From Phycisphaerae bacterium (GTDB lineage Bacteria > Planctomycetota > Phycisphaerae > FEN-1346 > JAACEH01), in NCBI GenBank assembly GCA_012729015.1, contig JAAYDY010000107.1:21346-85345 (forward strand): 64,000 nt of DNA, read 5' to 3'. The position numbers and the translations under genes are program-made. Below are positions 44,252 through 52,978 of the stretch, piece by piece. The notes below the pieces were generated by a model. The model made no database searches and was not told the DNA's origin. It saw nothing but the letters and a program-made list of their open reading frames with translations. How positions within the stretch are numbered: the first letter of the stretch is position 1; the number at the start of each line of letters is the position of its first letter.

Positions 44252-44436
44252 GTCAACTCCCGTGAGATACCATGGAACGCATGGAAAGAACGTCTTCGCC
44301 GACGCGGCTCCCGTGATCGCGTCCCGGCGGCGGATTGGGCGGACGTGTCCGACGACGCAGCCGACCAGTGAATGGACATCATCCCACGGCGCAGCCTCGG
44401 CGTCAAGGACGCAACCGTGAGGGACCGTGAGACACG

Positions 44437-45960
44437 TCAGGCCCCCTTGCGGCCCGCGGCCGGAAGCACATGGTGTCGCGTGACCAGTGCCGCCATATAC
44501 ACGAGCAGGCCGATCCAGACGATCTGCATGTAGAGGGCGGCCCGCTCCGAGTCGCAGATCGAGATCAGCGAGTAACCGATGGCGACGAAGGCGAACCAGA
44601 GAGCATCCCGCACGGCGGCGCGCACGTCGCTGCGGTCGAGCAGCCGGAACAGGGCCGTGCAGGCCAGAAGCACACCGGCAGCAATCGCCAGGGCACGGGC
44701 GAAGTCGATGTTGAGCCCGGCCAGGCTGACCAGCAGCGTGTTGAAGAGCACGTAGGCCACCAGCACCAGAGCGACCACCGGCAGACCAAACGCCTCGCCG
44801 GCAATCAGTCGCGGGCCCGCCAGCAGCAGCAACAGCAGCAACAGCCCCACAGGTGCCGCCGCCAGGAGCCGTCGATACAGGTATCCCGGCTGTTCGGCCA
44901 CGGGCAACTTCACCCCGATGTCCAGCGACGTCATGGCATTGTCGAGGTTCCACGTCAGGGTGTAGTCGTCACCGTCGATGTCGCTCAGTTTCTCCAGCGA
45001 CGGCATGGAGCCGATGGGGAAATCGAGCCGCCGGGCCGGAATCCCCTGAACACGGATCGAGACGCGGTAGTGCGGCGTCAGGACGCGACGTTGCGGGATG
45101 AACCGCAGGTGCTCCAGCCCGCGCGACTCGTAGGACACCTCGATGGTGCTGCGGGCCCCGGCATCCATGGCAATCCGCCACGTGCTCTCGTCGCAGTCGG
45201 CCGCCACCTGGTCGGTGACGTCCTTGCCGTCCACGAGCACCTTGACCTTGTCGCAGTACGGCGACGGGAACACATACGCCACGGTGGCGGTGACCGAGCG
45301 GCTGTGACGGTTCACGATCACGTACTTCAGCCGCCACTGGTCGTCGTAGCCCGCGTAGTTGGCGTTGCCGAGCTGCCGCGGATTGTCGTGGACCCGGATG
45401 TCGATGTCCGCTTGCTCGACGCCGCGCTGATGGACCGTCTCGTTTCGTTCCTGCTCCCGGCGGCTCACGACCGACGGCAGCTGACCGTCCACGGGCAGAA
45501 GCTGCGGTTCCTCCTCTTTCCAGTATTCCTGCTGGATCACCTGCCCCTTCTCGCCCGGCAGCTTGATCGTCCGCGACACCCACGTGCGCTTCTCCGTGAA
45601 GGACACGCTCAGTTCCCGCTGCTCGTTGGGCCCGCCCCACTTCATCAGCACGGCGTCGCGATTGCGGTCGGTGATGCGGCCGCACTCGTGCTCGAACAGC
45701 ACGGCGCGATGGTCGAGCGCCACGATCAGCACGCGGGCCAGCACGAACACCAGCAGAAGCTTGAACAGGCCGCGCCCCACCGACAGGGCCACCGCCCGCC
45801 AGTCGGTGCGCTGCTGGGCGGCGCGGCACCATTGCCGGAAGGCGCCGCTGGACCACATCACCAGGCCGAGCACCAGCAGGCCGACGGCCACGGTCATCGA
45901 CAGCCGCAGCAGCCCCGAGCCGAACAGCCGGCGCAACGTGTGCATGAAGAACTCGTACAT
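44437..45960 (-). CDS. large membrane protein with extracytoplasmic domain, unknown function
   Basis: A 507-aa protein. Two N-terminal membrane segments (LLRLSMTVAVGLLVLGLVMW and LFKLLLVFVLARVLIVAL) are followed by a ~290-residue domain (about 75-365) on the outer side with beta-strand character: HECGRITDRNRDAVLMKWGG, SFTEKRTWVSRTIKLPG and VTATVAYVFPSPYCDKVKVL. Then come six further membrane segments (VGLLLLLLLLAGPRLIA to QIVWIGLLVYMAALVTRHHV). I do not recognise the family. The two-TM / soluble / six-TM plan is reminiscent of CreD-type inner-membrane proteins, but the sequence does not let me claim that. AAGGAGG precedes the ATG at 45960. Confidence 0.72.
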   Translation of the reverse strand: MYEFFMHTLRRLFGSGLLRLSMTVAVGLLVLGLVMWSSGAFRQWCRAAQQRTDWRAVALSVGRGLFKLLLVFVLARVLIVALDHRAVLFEHECGRITDRNRDAVLMKWGGPNEQRELSVSFTEKRTWVSRTIKLPGEKGQVIQQEYWKEEEPQLLPVDGQLPSVVSRREQERNETVHQRGVEQADIDIRVHDNPRQLGNANYAGYDDQWRLKYVIVNRHSRSVTATVAYVFPSPYCDKVKVLVDGKDVTDQVAADCDESTWRIAMDAGARSTIEVSYESRGLEHLRFIPQRRVLTPHYRVSIRVQGIPARRLDFPIGSMPSLEKLSDIDGDDYTLTWNLDNAMTSLDIGVKLPVAEQPGYLYRRLLAAAPVGLLLLLLLLAGPRLIAGEAFGLPVVALVLVAYVLFNTLLVSLAGLNIDFARALAIAAGVLLACTALFRLLDRSDVRAAVRDALWFAFVAIGYSLISICDSERAALYMQIVWIGLLVYMAALVTRHHVLPAAGRKGA

Positions 45961-46134
45961 GGGGAGACCTCCTTGTCGTGGCGTTCGTGCCGCCAGGATA
46001 TGATGCGAGACGCCGAGCCGCCGCACGCAGACGGATCACTCAGGCTTGGGGGATGTGCGGTTTTCAGAACTCGGCGAGACCCGCACTCGGCATCCTATCG
46101 CGCCGCGGAGGCCCTGCAAGTGGAAACGCGCCGA

Positions 46135-46165
46135 CGCGCAAAGATTGCGCGAGAATCTTGCGCGA
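46135..46165. promoter_or_regulatory. palindrome CGCGCAA-AGA-TTGCGCG with repeated TTGCGCGA
   Basis: CGCGCAA (46135-46141) and TTGCGCG (46145-46151) form a perfect inverted repeat with a three-base centre. TTGCGCGA appears at 46145-46152 and again at 46158-46165. The site lies about 180 bases upstream of the 507-aa membrane protein and about 90 bases past the outer-membrane barrel stop. It looks like an operator, but no regulator is adjacent. Confidence 0.4.
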
Positions 46166-46249
46166 TGGGGATATGTTCGGGCCACTGACGGGTCCCTGTC
46201 GCGCCGGGGGAGCTGTCCCTGACGACAGCCGCGGCTCGCCCAGGGCCGG

Positions 46250-47737
46250 TCAGAAGGTGAAGCACAACTCGTACCGCAGAAACAGCGCCGGATCGTTGCG
46301 GTCGCCCGCGTAGTAGTTGCCCGGGAAGAACAGCTCGGTCCACAGGTGCGTGCTGACGTGCTCGTTGACCTTGTAGGTCAGGACGCTGCTGAGCAGTTGC
46401 CCGCGGAAGGCGCCGCGGCTGGTAAAGCCGGGGGCGGCGCGCAGGGTGTTCTCGTCGGCGAACAGCAGATGATAGTCGTTTCGCCACTGGAGTTTCCTGG
46501 TCGGCGAGATGCTCCAGCCGCCGGCCAGCCGGTGGAGGTTCGTCTGCTCACCGGGGCGGCCGGATTCCATCGCGACCGTGTAGGGATAGAGTTCGCTCCA
46601 TCGCGCATAGCGGCCCCACAACGGATCGAACGCCTCGTTGGCGCTCGACCTGGGGTCGTCGCCCGAGAGGAACTCGTAGGCGATGCGCAACTGGTTGTCC
46701 ATGCGGTCTTTGAAGAGATACGACAACCGGCTGTTGGCGCCGAGGGCCGACAGGTAGTCGCCGTTCTTGTTGCCCCACTGGTGGGCGAGCTCGGCGTCGT
46801 AGGCCCAGTGGTCGGCCAACGTGCCCGACAGACGGCCGCCGGCCGTGTGGATGTCCGCGTCGTTGCCCGTCGGCTTCTGGCGGATGTCGTGCTTGAAGAT
46901 GTAGTAGCCGTCGATCTGGAGCGTCGGGATCGACCGGTTGGTGACATAGAAGATCGCCCCACGCTCGTCCTGTTCGATGACGTCCTGGCCGCTGCGGTCG
47001 ATGACGGGCATCACGCGGTCGCCGGCATGGTCCTGGTGGATGTAGATGGCGTCGAAGGTGGTTTGGATGGGTTCCGCCTCGTACGTCAGCCGCATGGCGT
47101 CGAAGAAGATGGTCCGGGCACTGTCCAGGGGCGTGCCCTCGAGAACCAGCCAGCCGTTGCCCAGGATGATGTCCTGACGGCCGAGCGTGGCCGAGAGTCC
47201 CGATCCGCCGATGCGGTGGAGCTTCAGGTTGAGGTTATCGAAAACCACTTCGTCCCAGATGTACCGGCTATGGACGCCGTCGTTCGGGCGCGGCCCCTTC
47301 TGAATCACCCGCGGCTCCCAGGCCAGACGCACATTGAGGTCCACGTCCTTCACAGGCGTCAGGGTGCCCCACAAGCGGCTCAGATAGCGCTGGAAGTGCC
47401 ACTCGTGGGCCGCTGTGCCGCTGTCGAGCGTGAGCCAGTTGTCGCCCCAGACCTCGCGCAGACGCAGGTCGCCGCCCCAGGAAAACCACGGAACGGGGTT
47501 CTTGATCGCCTTGAGCGTTTCCTCGAAGCTGCCGGCCGAAGCCGACTCGTCGCTGAGGGCAAGCGACGGCGCGGCCTCGGCAACCACAGGTTCGGCCGCC
47601 GGAGACGGCGGCGCCGGGCTCTCCTCGGAAGGAGCGTTCATGGCCCCCAGACCCCAGGCCGCCTGTGACCCCAGAGCCACGATCACTGCCACGGCCATCG
47701 ACACCACGGACAGCCCCGGAATCCTGCGTTGTTGCAT
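46250..47737 (-). CDS. alginate-export-like outer-membrane beta-barrel protein
   Basis: A 495-aa protein with a signal peptide (SVVSMAVAVIVALGSQAAWG) and a Pro/Ala/Glu linker. The mature part begins near 75 with FSWGGDLRLREVWGDNWLTL and alternates amphipathic strands such as LNVRLAWEPRVI, GLSATLGRQDIILGNGWLV and LRIAYEFLSGDD, ending in YELCFTF with a C-terminal Phe as required for BAM recognition. GRQDIILGNGWLVLEGTP is the typical block of alginate-export (AlgE-type) porins. Such proteins form 16-18-stranded channels for anionic polysaccharides or oligomers. CAGGAGACC precedes the ATG. No alginate synthesis genes are present, so uptake or secretion of another acidic glycan is as likely. Confidence 0.82.
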   Translation of the reverse strand: MQQRRIPGLSVVSMAVAVIVALGSQAAWGLGAMNAPSEESPAPPSPAAEPVVAEAAPSLALSDESASAGSFEETLKAIKNPVPWFSWGGDLRLREVWGDNWLTLDSGTAAHEWHFQRYLSRLWGTLTPVKDVDLNVRLAWEPRVIQKGPRPNDGVHSRYIWDEVVFDNLNLKLHRIGGSGLSATLGRQDIILGNGWLVLEGTPLDSARTIFFDAMRLTYEAEPIQTTFDAIYIHQDHAGDRVMPVIDRSGQDVIEQDERGAIFYVTNRSIPTLQIDGYYIFKHDIRQKPTGNDADIHTAGGRLSGTLADHWAYDAELAHQWGNKNGDYLSALGANSRLSYLFKDRMDNQLRIAYEFLSGDDPRSSANEAFDPLWGRYARWSELYPYTVAMESGRPGEQTNLHRLAGGWSISPTRKLQWRNDYHLLFADENTLRAAPGFTSRGAFRGQLLSSVLTYKVNEHVSTHLWTELFFPGNYYAGDRNDPALFLRYELCFTF

Positions 47738-47966
47738 GAGCGGGTCTCCTGACGATTCTCCGTGCCATGTGACGGAAGCCGGCTCGGACGGCGTCCGAGC
47801 CCGGGACAGGCATCTGCAACGTCGACCGGAACGACATGAGTGACCATAGTCTTGAGAATCGCAGACGGATTGTCAATAGGCGTCTTGTGGCATGTGGCGG
47901 CATCCGCCGGGGAACCGCTTCAGGAGGCTGCGGCGCCGAAGGCGGCCGGCATTAGCGTCGGGGGCG

Positions 47967-48596
47967 TCAGCGAAAGAGTCGCCGCAGCGTCTCGCCGAAC
48001 GTGATCTGGGTCATCTCGCGGCGGATTTCCTTATCGATCTCGGCGTAATCGCGCACGGGCGGGGGGCCGGAGAGTGACACCTCCGCCCCGTCGTCCAGCC
48101 GGACCAGCCCGAGCGAGCCGTCGCCGGTCACCGTAACCACCCAGCGGCCTTCGCCGAGGGAACGGTACACGGCGTTACCGTACCTGGCGGCCGGGTGGTT
48201 CCAGTCCACGTCGGCCAGCTTGTCGTCGATGAGGAGCCCGTCGCGCGGAGGCGTCCGGGCATCGTAGACGCGCCGAATCCACAGGCGGCCGTCCAGCAGG
48301 ACATAGTCGCAGTAGATTTCCTGGGCCGGGTCGTACGGCGTCTCGATCACCCGATCAACACCCTGGATGGTCCGGATGGAGAGCGAGAGCTTGCCGCCGC
48401 GGACGATCAGTTCGGTGACAGCCGTCTTGCGCACGGCCTCGTTGTAACGGGAGCGCAGCGATTCGTATTCCCCGCTCAGGTCGGCCAGCCGCTCACGGTA
48501 AATGTCGAGTTCCGCCTGCGACATGGCCAGACGGTAGCCCACGGCAGCCACCACCACGAGCAGCGCCACGATCAGTGCAGCTTTCCATTTCGACAT
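47967..48596 (-). CDS. single-pass membrane protein with coiled coil, unknown function
   Basis: A 209-aa protein anchored by an N-terminal hydrophobic segment (WKAALIVALLVVVAAVGY, residues 4-21). Residues about 28-60 form a probable coiled coil (ELDIYRERLADLSGEYESLR, SRYNEAVRKT). The rest is beta-rich (ELIVRGGKLSLSIRTIQGVD, CDYVLLDGRLWIRRVYDART, GRWVVTVTGDGSLGLVRLDD). No family is recognised. A strong promoter (TTCACA -35 and TATAAT -10) precedes it with a leader of about 26 nt containing GAGGG, so it is expressed on its own. Confidence 0.75.
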   Translation of the reverse strand: MSKWKAALIVALLVVVAAVGYRLAMSQAELDIYRERLADLSGEYESLRSRYNEAVRKTAVTELIVRGGKLSLSIRTIQGVDRVIETPYDPAQEIYCDYVLLDGRLWIRRVYDARTPPRDGLLIDDKLADVDWNHPAARYGNAVYRSLGEGRWVVTVTGDGSLGLVRLDDGAEVSLSGPPPVRDYAEIDKEIRREMTQITFGETLRRLFR

Positions 48597-48629
48597 AAGG
48601 ATTGCCCTCAGCGCCCGGGAACACGTGGT

Positions 48630-48657
48630 ATTATACCCGAATTCCGGACCATGTGAA
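48630..48657 (-). promoter_or_regulatory. promoter of the coiled-coil membrane protein
   Basis: Minus-strand TTCACA (48657-48652), 16-base spacer and TATAAT (48635-48630). Nine or ten bases of the twelve match consensus. The predicted start is near 48623. Confidence 0.6.
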
Positions 48658-48736
48658 CCTCGGGACAGGAAGCGGGGGAATCAGAGATTTGGTACAGCCC
48701 GGACAACGTGAATGCGCCAGGCGAAGGCATCCCCGG

Positions 48737-49654
48737 TCACGGCGTCCCGAGTCCGCCGCGCAGCCCGAGGTAGACGGCCACGCAGATGAGCCCCGCGCCG
48801 ACCAGCCGCCCGATGATCACGGGCCGGGTCATCGGCTCCTTGCGGACGAGGCCCCAGTGGGCCAGGACCAGCACCGCGACCACCGACAGCATCCCGCGTA
48901 CGCTCGCCAGGACGTTGGTCAGCACGGCCGAGTCGGTGTACTTCATGGCCGCCATGAAGGCGATGCCGTGCAGAGTCGTCGCGGGAACGGTCCAGAGATA
49001 CGTACTGGTTCTGCGAGGCCAGACACGTTCGCGGGTGACCATCCATCGGACGGCCAGCACGGCCCCGATAATGGCGCTGCGGACAAGCCAGTTCATGACG
49101 AGGAAATTCCAGACATTGAGGCCGTAGAGGGACATCTGCTTGCGGGTGATAAGGTCACACGCCCCGTAGGCGACGCAGAAGCCGACCGCCAGGAGGACGG
49201 CCGGCTCGGCAACCTGCCATGGCTTGGTGAGGACTTCGCGGTTTCCCGAGACGAGGAAAAGGGCCACCAGGAGCAGGCCCGAAGCGCCCCAGAGTTCGGG
49301 CGAGGTCGGTTCCATGCCGAGACTGGCCGCCAGTGCGGTCACGATCAGAGGCTTTGAGCCGATGACGGGTCCGACATGGCTGATATCGCCGTAGCGGACG
49401 GCCAACCCGAGAAACGTCATTCCGATCAACCCGGGAATGGAGGCGTACAGGGAACCGCGGACGAGTTCCCACCTGAAGTCGGGCGGCAGAACCAGCCAGC
49501 TCAGCATGCCGACGACCGCGGGCACGGCATTGATCAGGAAAAGATACCGCCAGAACCCCTCTCGGGCCTGGAGTTCGCGCAGCCAGAAGTTCTGGCCGAC
49601 GAAAGTAAAGGCGGACACGAAGGCCAGAAGGATTCCGATGTGCAGGTCCGACAC
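48737..49654 (-). CDS. DMT-superfamily transporter (EamA type)
   Basis: A 305-aa inner-membrane protein with ten hydrophobic segments in two five-helix halves, the EamA (DMT) arrangement. The first half begins HIGILLAFVSAFTFVGQNFW and the second near 150 with PAVLLAVGFCVAYGACDLI. GDISHVGPVIGSKPLIVTAL and YTDSAVLTNVLASVRGMLSV are the usual internal repeats. DMT proteins export metabolites or take up drugs, amino acids or sugars; the substrate is unknown. Translation starts at GTG 49654 with only a weak AAGG upstream. The upstream neighbour, the GH123-like gene, ends 88 bases away, so co-transcription is possible. Confidence 0.87.
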   Translation of the reverse strand: MSDLHIGILLAFVSAFTFVGQNFWLRELQAREGFWRYLFLINAVPAVVGMLSWLVLPPDFRWELVRGSLYASIPGLIGMTFLGLAVRYGDISHVGPVIGSKPLIVTALAASLGMEPTSPELWGASGLLLVALFLVSGNREVLTKPWQVAEPAVLLAVGFCVAYGACDLITRKQMSLYGLNVWNFLVMNWLVRSAIIGAVLAVRWMVTRERVWPRRTSTYLWTVPATTLHGIAFMAAMKYTDSAVLTNVLASVRGMLSVVAVLVLAHWGLVRKEPMTRPVIIGRLVGAGLICVAVYLGLRGGLGTP

Positions 49655-49742
49655 GCTGTGTAGCCGCCTTCCGACGTCACTATGCAGGGATTCGCAGGCG
49701 TCTGGTTCAGGGGCGCAGATCCTGCGGCCGACGCGCCGGGCA

Positions 49743-52595
49743 TCAGCGGCCCATCCGCTTGCTCACCTCGGCCGCAAGATTATACAACTGCCGGCTGCGG
49801 TCCTGCCAGCCGGAACCGGCGAACCAACGGTGCCCATTGACGCCGTCCTGGCGGCAGATCGGCTCGGGGCCGGTCAGGTGGCCCCAGTCGTTGTTGACCT
49901 GGAGATGGCCCAGGGCCTTGATCATCAGGTCGGTCCGTTCCGCCAGCACCTGCTCGCAACGCCGGGCCAGATCGTCGCCGAGGCGGGCCCTTGCGGCCTT
50001 GTCGCCGAGGGCCTCTTCGAGCAGAATCCGGGCCTGGCATTCCTGGATGCCTTCGCGGAGCGCCTCGAACTGGTGCGTGGACGCCGGCCCCGTGGGCCCC
50101 GGAGCGAACATGCACCACGGAATGTCGAGATTGCGCCACGCGCTCTGTGGATAGCGGTCGGCGACGTTGCCGATCCTCTGGCCGCGCCGATCGCGCACCG
50201 CCGACCAGAAATCCGCCCCGCCGCGCGAGACGCCACGCTGACGGCCCGCGATGTTCACCTCCATCAGTTGCCGCCACCGGCTGGCAGGCTGGGACGACTC
50301 GTACCGCGGCTGATAGGTGCCCAGGTCCGGGCGACGCCATCCGCCAAGGCTGCCCAGCGGCGGGCCGTCCATGGGAAATTCGTCGTTGAACACGGCGCTG
50401 TGGTACCCGACGCGGAATCCCACGCGGTTAACCTTGGCGCTGCCCTGGCTGGTAGCCCCCGTCACCACGATGCCGCCCTCTTCGGTGCCGCCCATGTCGC
50501 GAGTCACGGGAACGTGCGAATGGGAGACCCACGGCAGGTTCCCCGTCACATCGACATAGAACTCCCGCTCGGCCTCCGTCGGCCAGTCGTCCGAGAGCAG
50601 GCCGACCATCATCGCCTTCTCCCACTGACGTTTGGCCATGCGCGTGCGAAGCTCGCCGAACAGCCTCTTCCATGCCGCCCTGGCCGCGGGATCGCTGTAT
50701 GGCGGCAGGAACTCCGTCCGGGCCTCGCCCGTGGCACGGTCGAGCATCGTCACGGCCGGCCCCTTGCCGATGTACTCTTTGCGCAACTCCACCGACCGCT
50801 GATTGTGGCCCCAGGTGTCCTTGTAGCCGCCGCCCGACCCGCCCAGGTAGATGTCCCACGCGATGAAACAGACCACCCTGGGGCGCCCCATGTGCTCGGC
50901 CGCAAGGTCCAGGTACCGATCCATGACCGAGAAATCGAAGTCGAAGGACGTCTGGCCGGTCTTGATCCATCGGACCATGGTCTCTTCGTTGCCGTGATTG
51001 GTCTGCCCAATGAGCGGCACGTACAGAACCTGGACGCCGGCCTCGCGCATCAGCTTCATCGACCGGGCAATCAGTCCGAAGTGCTCGTCGGACCACGGCT
51101 TGACGCCGTATTCCAGAACCAGCGTGTCGGGCGACTGAATCAGGTCCAGCACAGTCCGGTAGTCCTGGGGGTCGGGAAGCGCGTAGTCGATGACCTCGAC
51201 CTGCACCGGGACGGCGTGGGCGGCCTGCCCCTCGGCGGCAATCATGACCTGTCCCTTGAAGAGGCCGGCCGGCGTGTTCCTGGGCACATCCACGGTAATC
51301 CAGACGGGAACGACGGCCCCCGGCACCGGCTCGACCTGGCCGGGGAACTTCAGGTCGGCCCCGCCGGGCCCGACGACCCGCACCGGGAACTCATCGAGCG
51401 GCCGGTCGGCCAGCGCGCCGAGCATGGTGGGGCGGCGAGGATAGCAGTCGAATTGCGGAACGGAGCCACGGTAAATGGAGCGCTGACCGTTGACGCCGGC
51501 CTCGCGTCCCCAGGGAATCCCGTAGCGAATGCGAACGGCCGAAGCCGGGATGGTCGCCCCGGCGGCCTCCAGGTCGCCGGCCGTGACCCGAAGACCGCGG
51601 ATCGGCGCGTCGCTGCCGACGGCCACCTTGCCGCTGTAGCTGCCGTTGCGGGCGCCGACGAGTTTGACGGGCAACACAGGCCCGGGATCGCCGAAGTCCA
51701 GGTCGTAGTCGGCGCAGAGGGTGTTGCTGTTCCAGACCTGGAACCCCTTGGGACGGACCACGTTGGGGACGATGCCGTCGCCGGCGGCGGCGTGCAGCCG
51801 CACCAGCTCGATCTGGCACGTGTTGAACGCCAGACAGTACGGACAGTAGCGCGACCCTCGCTTGCCCTTCATCTCCTCGACGATCTTGTGATAGGGCGCG
51901 CGGACGATTTCCAGGGCCAGGACGTTCACGCCCTTGCGGAGCAGCCGGGCCGGCAGCTCGATCTCGGCCGACCGGCGGCGAAGGGCGATGTCGTGTTCGC
52001 TTTCGGTCGCGCCGCCGCGCGGCCAGGCGCCGCTCCAACCGCCCGTCGGGGTGAAGGCCTCGGCCGGGTAGCCGCGGGCCTGCGGTCGGCCGTCGGCATC
52101 CTTGCCCGCGATGTCCTTGCGTGCGGCCTCCTTGCCGTTGAGGTAGACGATCACGCCCCCGCGATACGACACGCTCAGTCGCAGATTCCGGACCTTCGAC
52201 GGGTCTGTGACCTCGAACCTGCCGCGCATGCTCAGCCGGGCCACCAGGGGCGACAGGCACACCATGCGCGCCGGACCGCGCAGCCAGCTTGTGTCGTCGA
52301 ATCCATCGCCGGTCCATCCGTCGCCGGCCGGGGTCGTCTCGCTGCCGGCCCAGCGGAACGTGTTCAGCACGCGGTCGCCGTGATGCCACCGGAAATCCAC
52401 CGGCTCCAAGCCCTTGTCCAGCGCCAGAAGCGGCGCCGCCAACTCGTGGTGGATTCGCCAGAACCCAGTGGTATCGAGAATGGAGACCGTCGTGCCTGCG
52501 GTGTCGGCGGCCGCGCCGGACGCTCCCGGTCCCAGGATCAGGGCAATCAGCGCCATCATAGCGAGTTGCGACCAACGACTGGCTGCGTGTCCCAT
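49743..52595 (-). CDS. secreted glycoside hydrolase, GH123/DUF4091-like
   Basis: A 950-aa protein with a signal peptide (SQLAMMALIALILGPGASGA). The N-terminal ~330 residues form beta-sandwich domains (FDDTSWLRGPARM, VIVYLNGKEAARKDIAGKD, VNVLALEIVRAPYHKIVEEM) with a CPYC pair in RYCPYCLAFNTC near 250-261. A barrel domain starts near 500 (RTVLDLIQSPDTLVLEYGVK) and has FIAWDIYLGGSGGG and MMVGLLSDDWPTEAEREFY. The end (STHQFEALREGIQECQARIL) matches the C-terminal DUF4091 portion of GH123-type proteins (N-acetyl-beta-hexosaminidase family). The activity itself is not proven. GGGAG lies upstream of 52595. The 383-base gap before the next gene holds repeat copy A. Confidence 0.8.
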   Translation of the reverse strand: MGHAASRWSQLAMMALIALILGPGASGAAADTAGTTVSILDTTGFWRIHHELAAPLLALDKGLEPVDFRWHHGDRVLNTFRWAGSETTPAGDGWTGDGFDDTSWLRGPARMVCLSPLVARLSMRGRFEVTDPSKVRNLRLSVSYRGGVIVYLNGKEAARKDIAGKDADGRPQARGYPAEAFTPTGGWSGAWPRGGATESEHDIALRRRSAEIELPARLLRKGVNVLALEIVRAPYHKIVEEMKGKRGSRYCPYCLAFNTCQIELVRLHAAAGDGIVPNVVRPKGFQVWNSNTLCADYDLDFGDPGPVLPVKLVGARNGSYSGKVAVGSDAPIRGLRVTAGDLEAAGATIPASAVRIRYGIPWGREAGVNGQRSIYRGSVPQFDCYPRRPTMLGALADRPLDEFPVRVVGPGGADLKFPGQVEPVPGAVVPVWITVDVPRNTPAGLFKGQVMIAAEGQAAHAVPVQVEVIDYALPDPQDYRTVLDLIQSPDTLVLEYGVKPWSDEHFGLIARSMKLMREAGVQVLYVPLIGQTNHGNEETMVRWIKTGQTSFDFDFSVMDRYLDLAAEHMGRPRVVCFIAWDIYLGGSGGGYKDTWGHNQRSVELRKEYIGKGPAVTMLDRATGEARTEFLPPYSDPAARAAWKRLFGELRTRMAKRQWEKAMMVGLLSDDWPTEAEREFYVDVTGNLPWVSHSHVPVTRDMGGTEEGGIVVTGATSQGSAKVNRVGFRVGYHSAVFNDEFPMDGPPLGSLGGWRRPDLGTYQPRYESSQPASRWRQLMEVNIAGRQRGVSRGGADFWSAVRDRRGQRIGNVADRYPQSAWRNLDIPWCMFAPGPTGPASTHQFEALREGIQECQARILLEEALGDKAARARLGDDLARRCEQVLAERTDLMIKALGHLQVNNDWGHLTGPEPICRQDGVNGHRWFAGSGWQDRSRQLYNLAAEVSKRMGR

Positions 52596-52978
52596 AGGAA
52601 CGAACTCCCGATTCGGTGTGGGGACAGACGAACGCGACGCAGGCGGGTGAGACGACATCCCGCCACCCGGAGGGTGTAACACGCGCGGCGAGGCAGCGTG
52701 CCGTGCAATGCGGGAATTCCGCCATGTGGGAATCCGGGACTGGCGGAGCAGTCTGTATCCAAGACAGCGCCGGCCCCGCTGCGAGTCGCGTCGAGAAGCA
52801 CGGACGTCGGAGTGTGTCCACACGGCGAGGAATCGATGCGTCGCGATTTCACGGATTTCCGGGACGAGATTGAAGCAAGTCATTCTCTGCTTTCACCAGG
52901 CCGGAGATTGCCGCCTGGCGGCAGATGGGTTGACAGCCTCGCGGTCCGCGCAGCCGCAAGCGGCCACGCCACACGGCC
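52596..52978. other. 383-base intergenic gap holding a dispersed repeat
   Basis: The only structure I see is copy A of the 107-nt repeat at 52643-52749. The rest shows no reading frame with a ribosome site, no tRNA and no terminator with a T-run. It lies between two co-directional minus-strand genes. Confidence 0.4.
52643..52749. repeat. dispersed 107-nt intergenic repeat, copy A
   Basis: The same 107-nt block recurs at 55158-55264 in the same orientation, with no length change and about 14 substitutions by eye (about 87% identity). Conserved core pieces include acgacatcccgcca, ggcagcgtgccgtgcaat and attccgccatg. No gene is inside either copy. Confidence 0.85.

Noticed and set aside
42977..44953. 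TruD start at the far upstream ATG (44953)
   Set aside because: The extra 234 residues have no homology features and overlap the next gene; GTG 44251 has a proper ribosome site.
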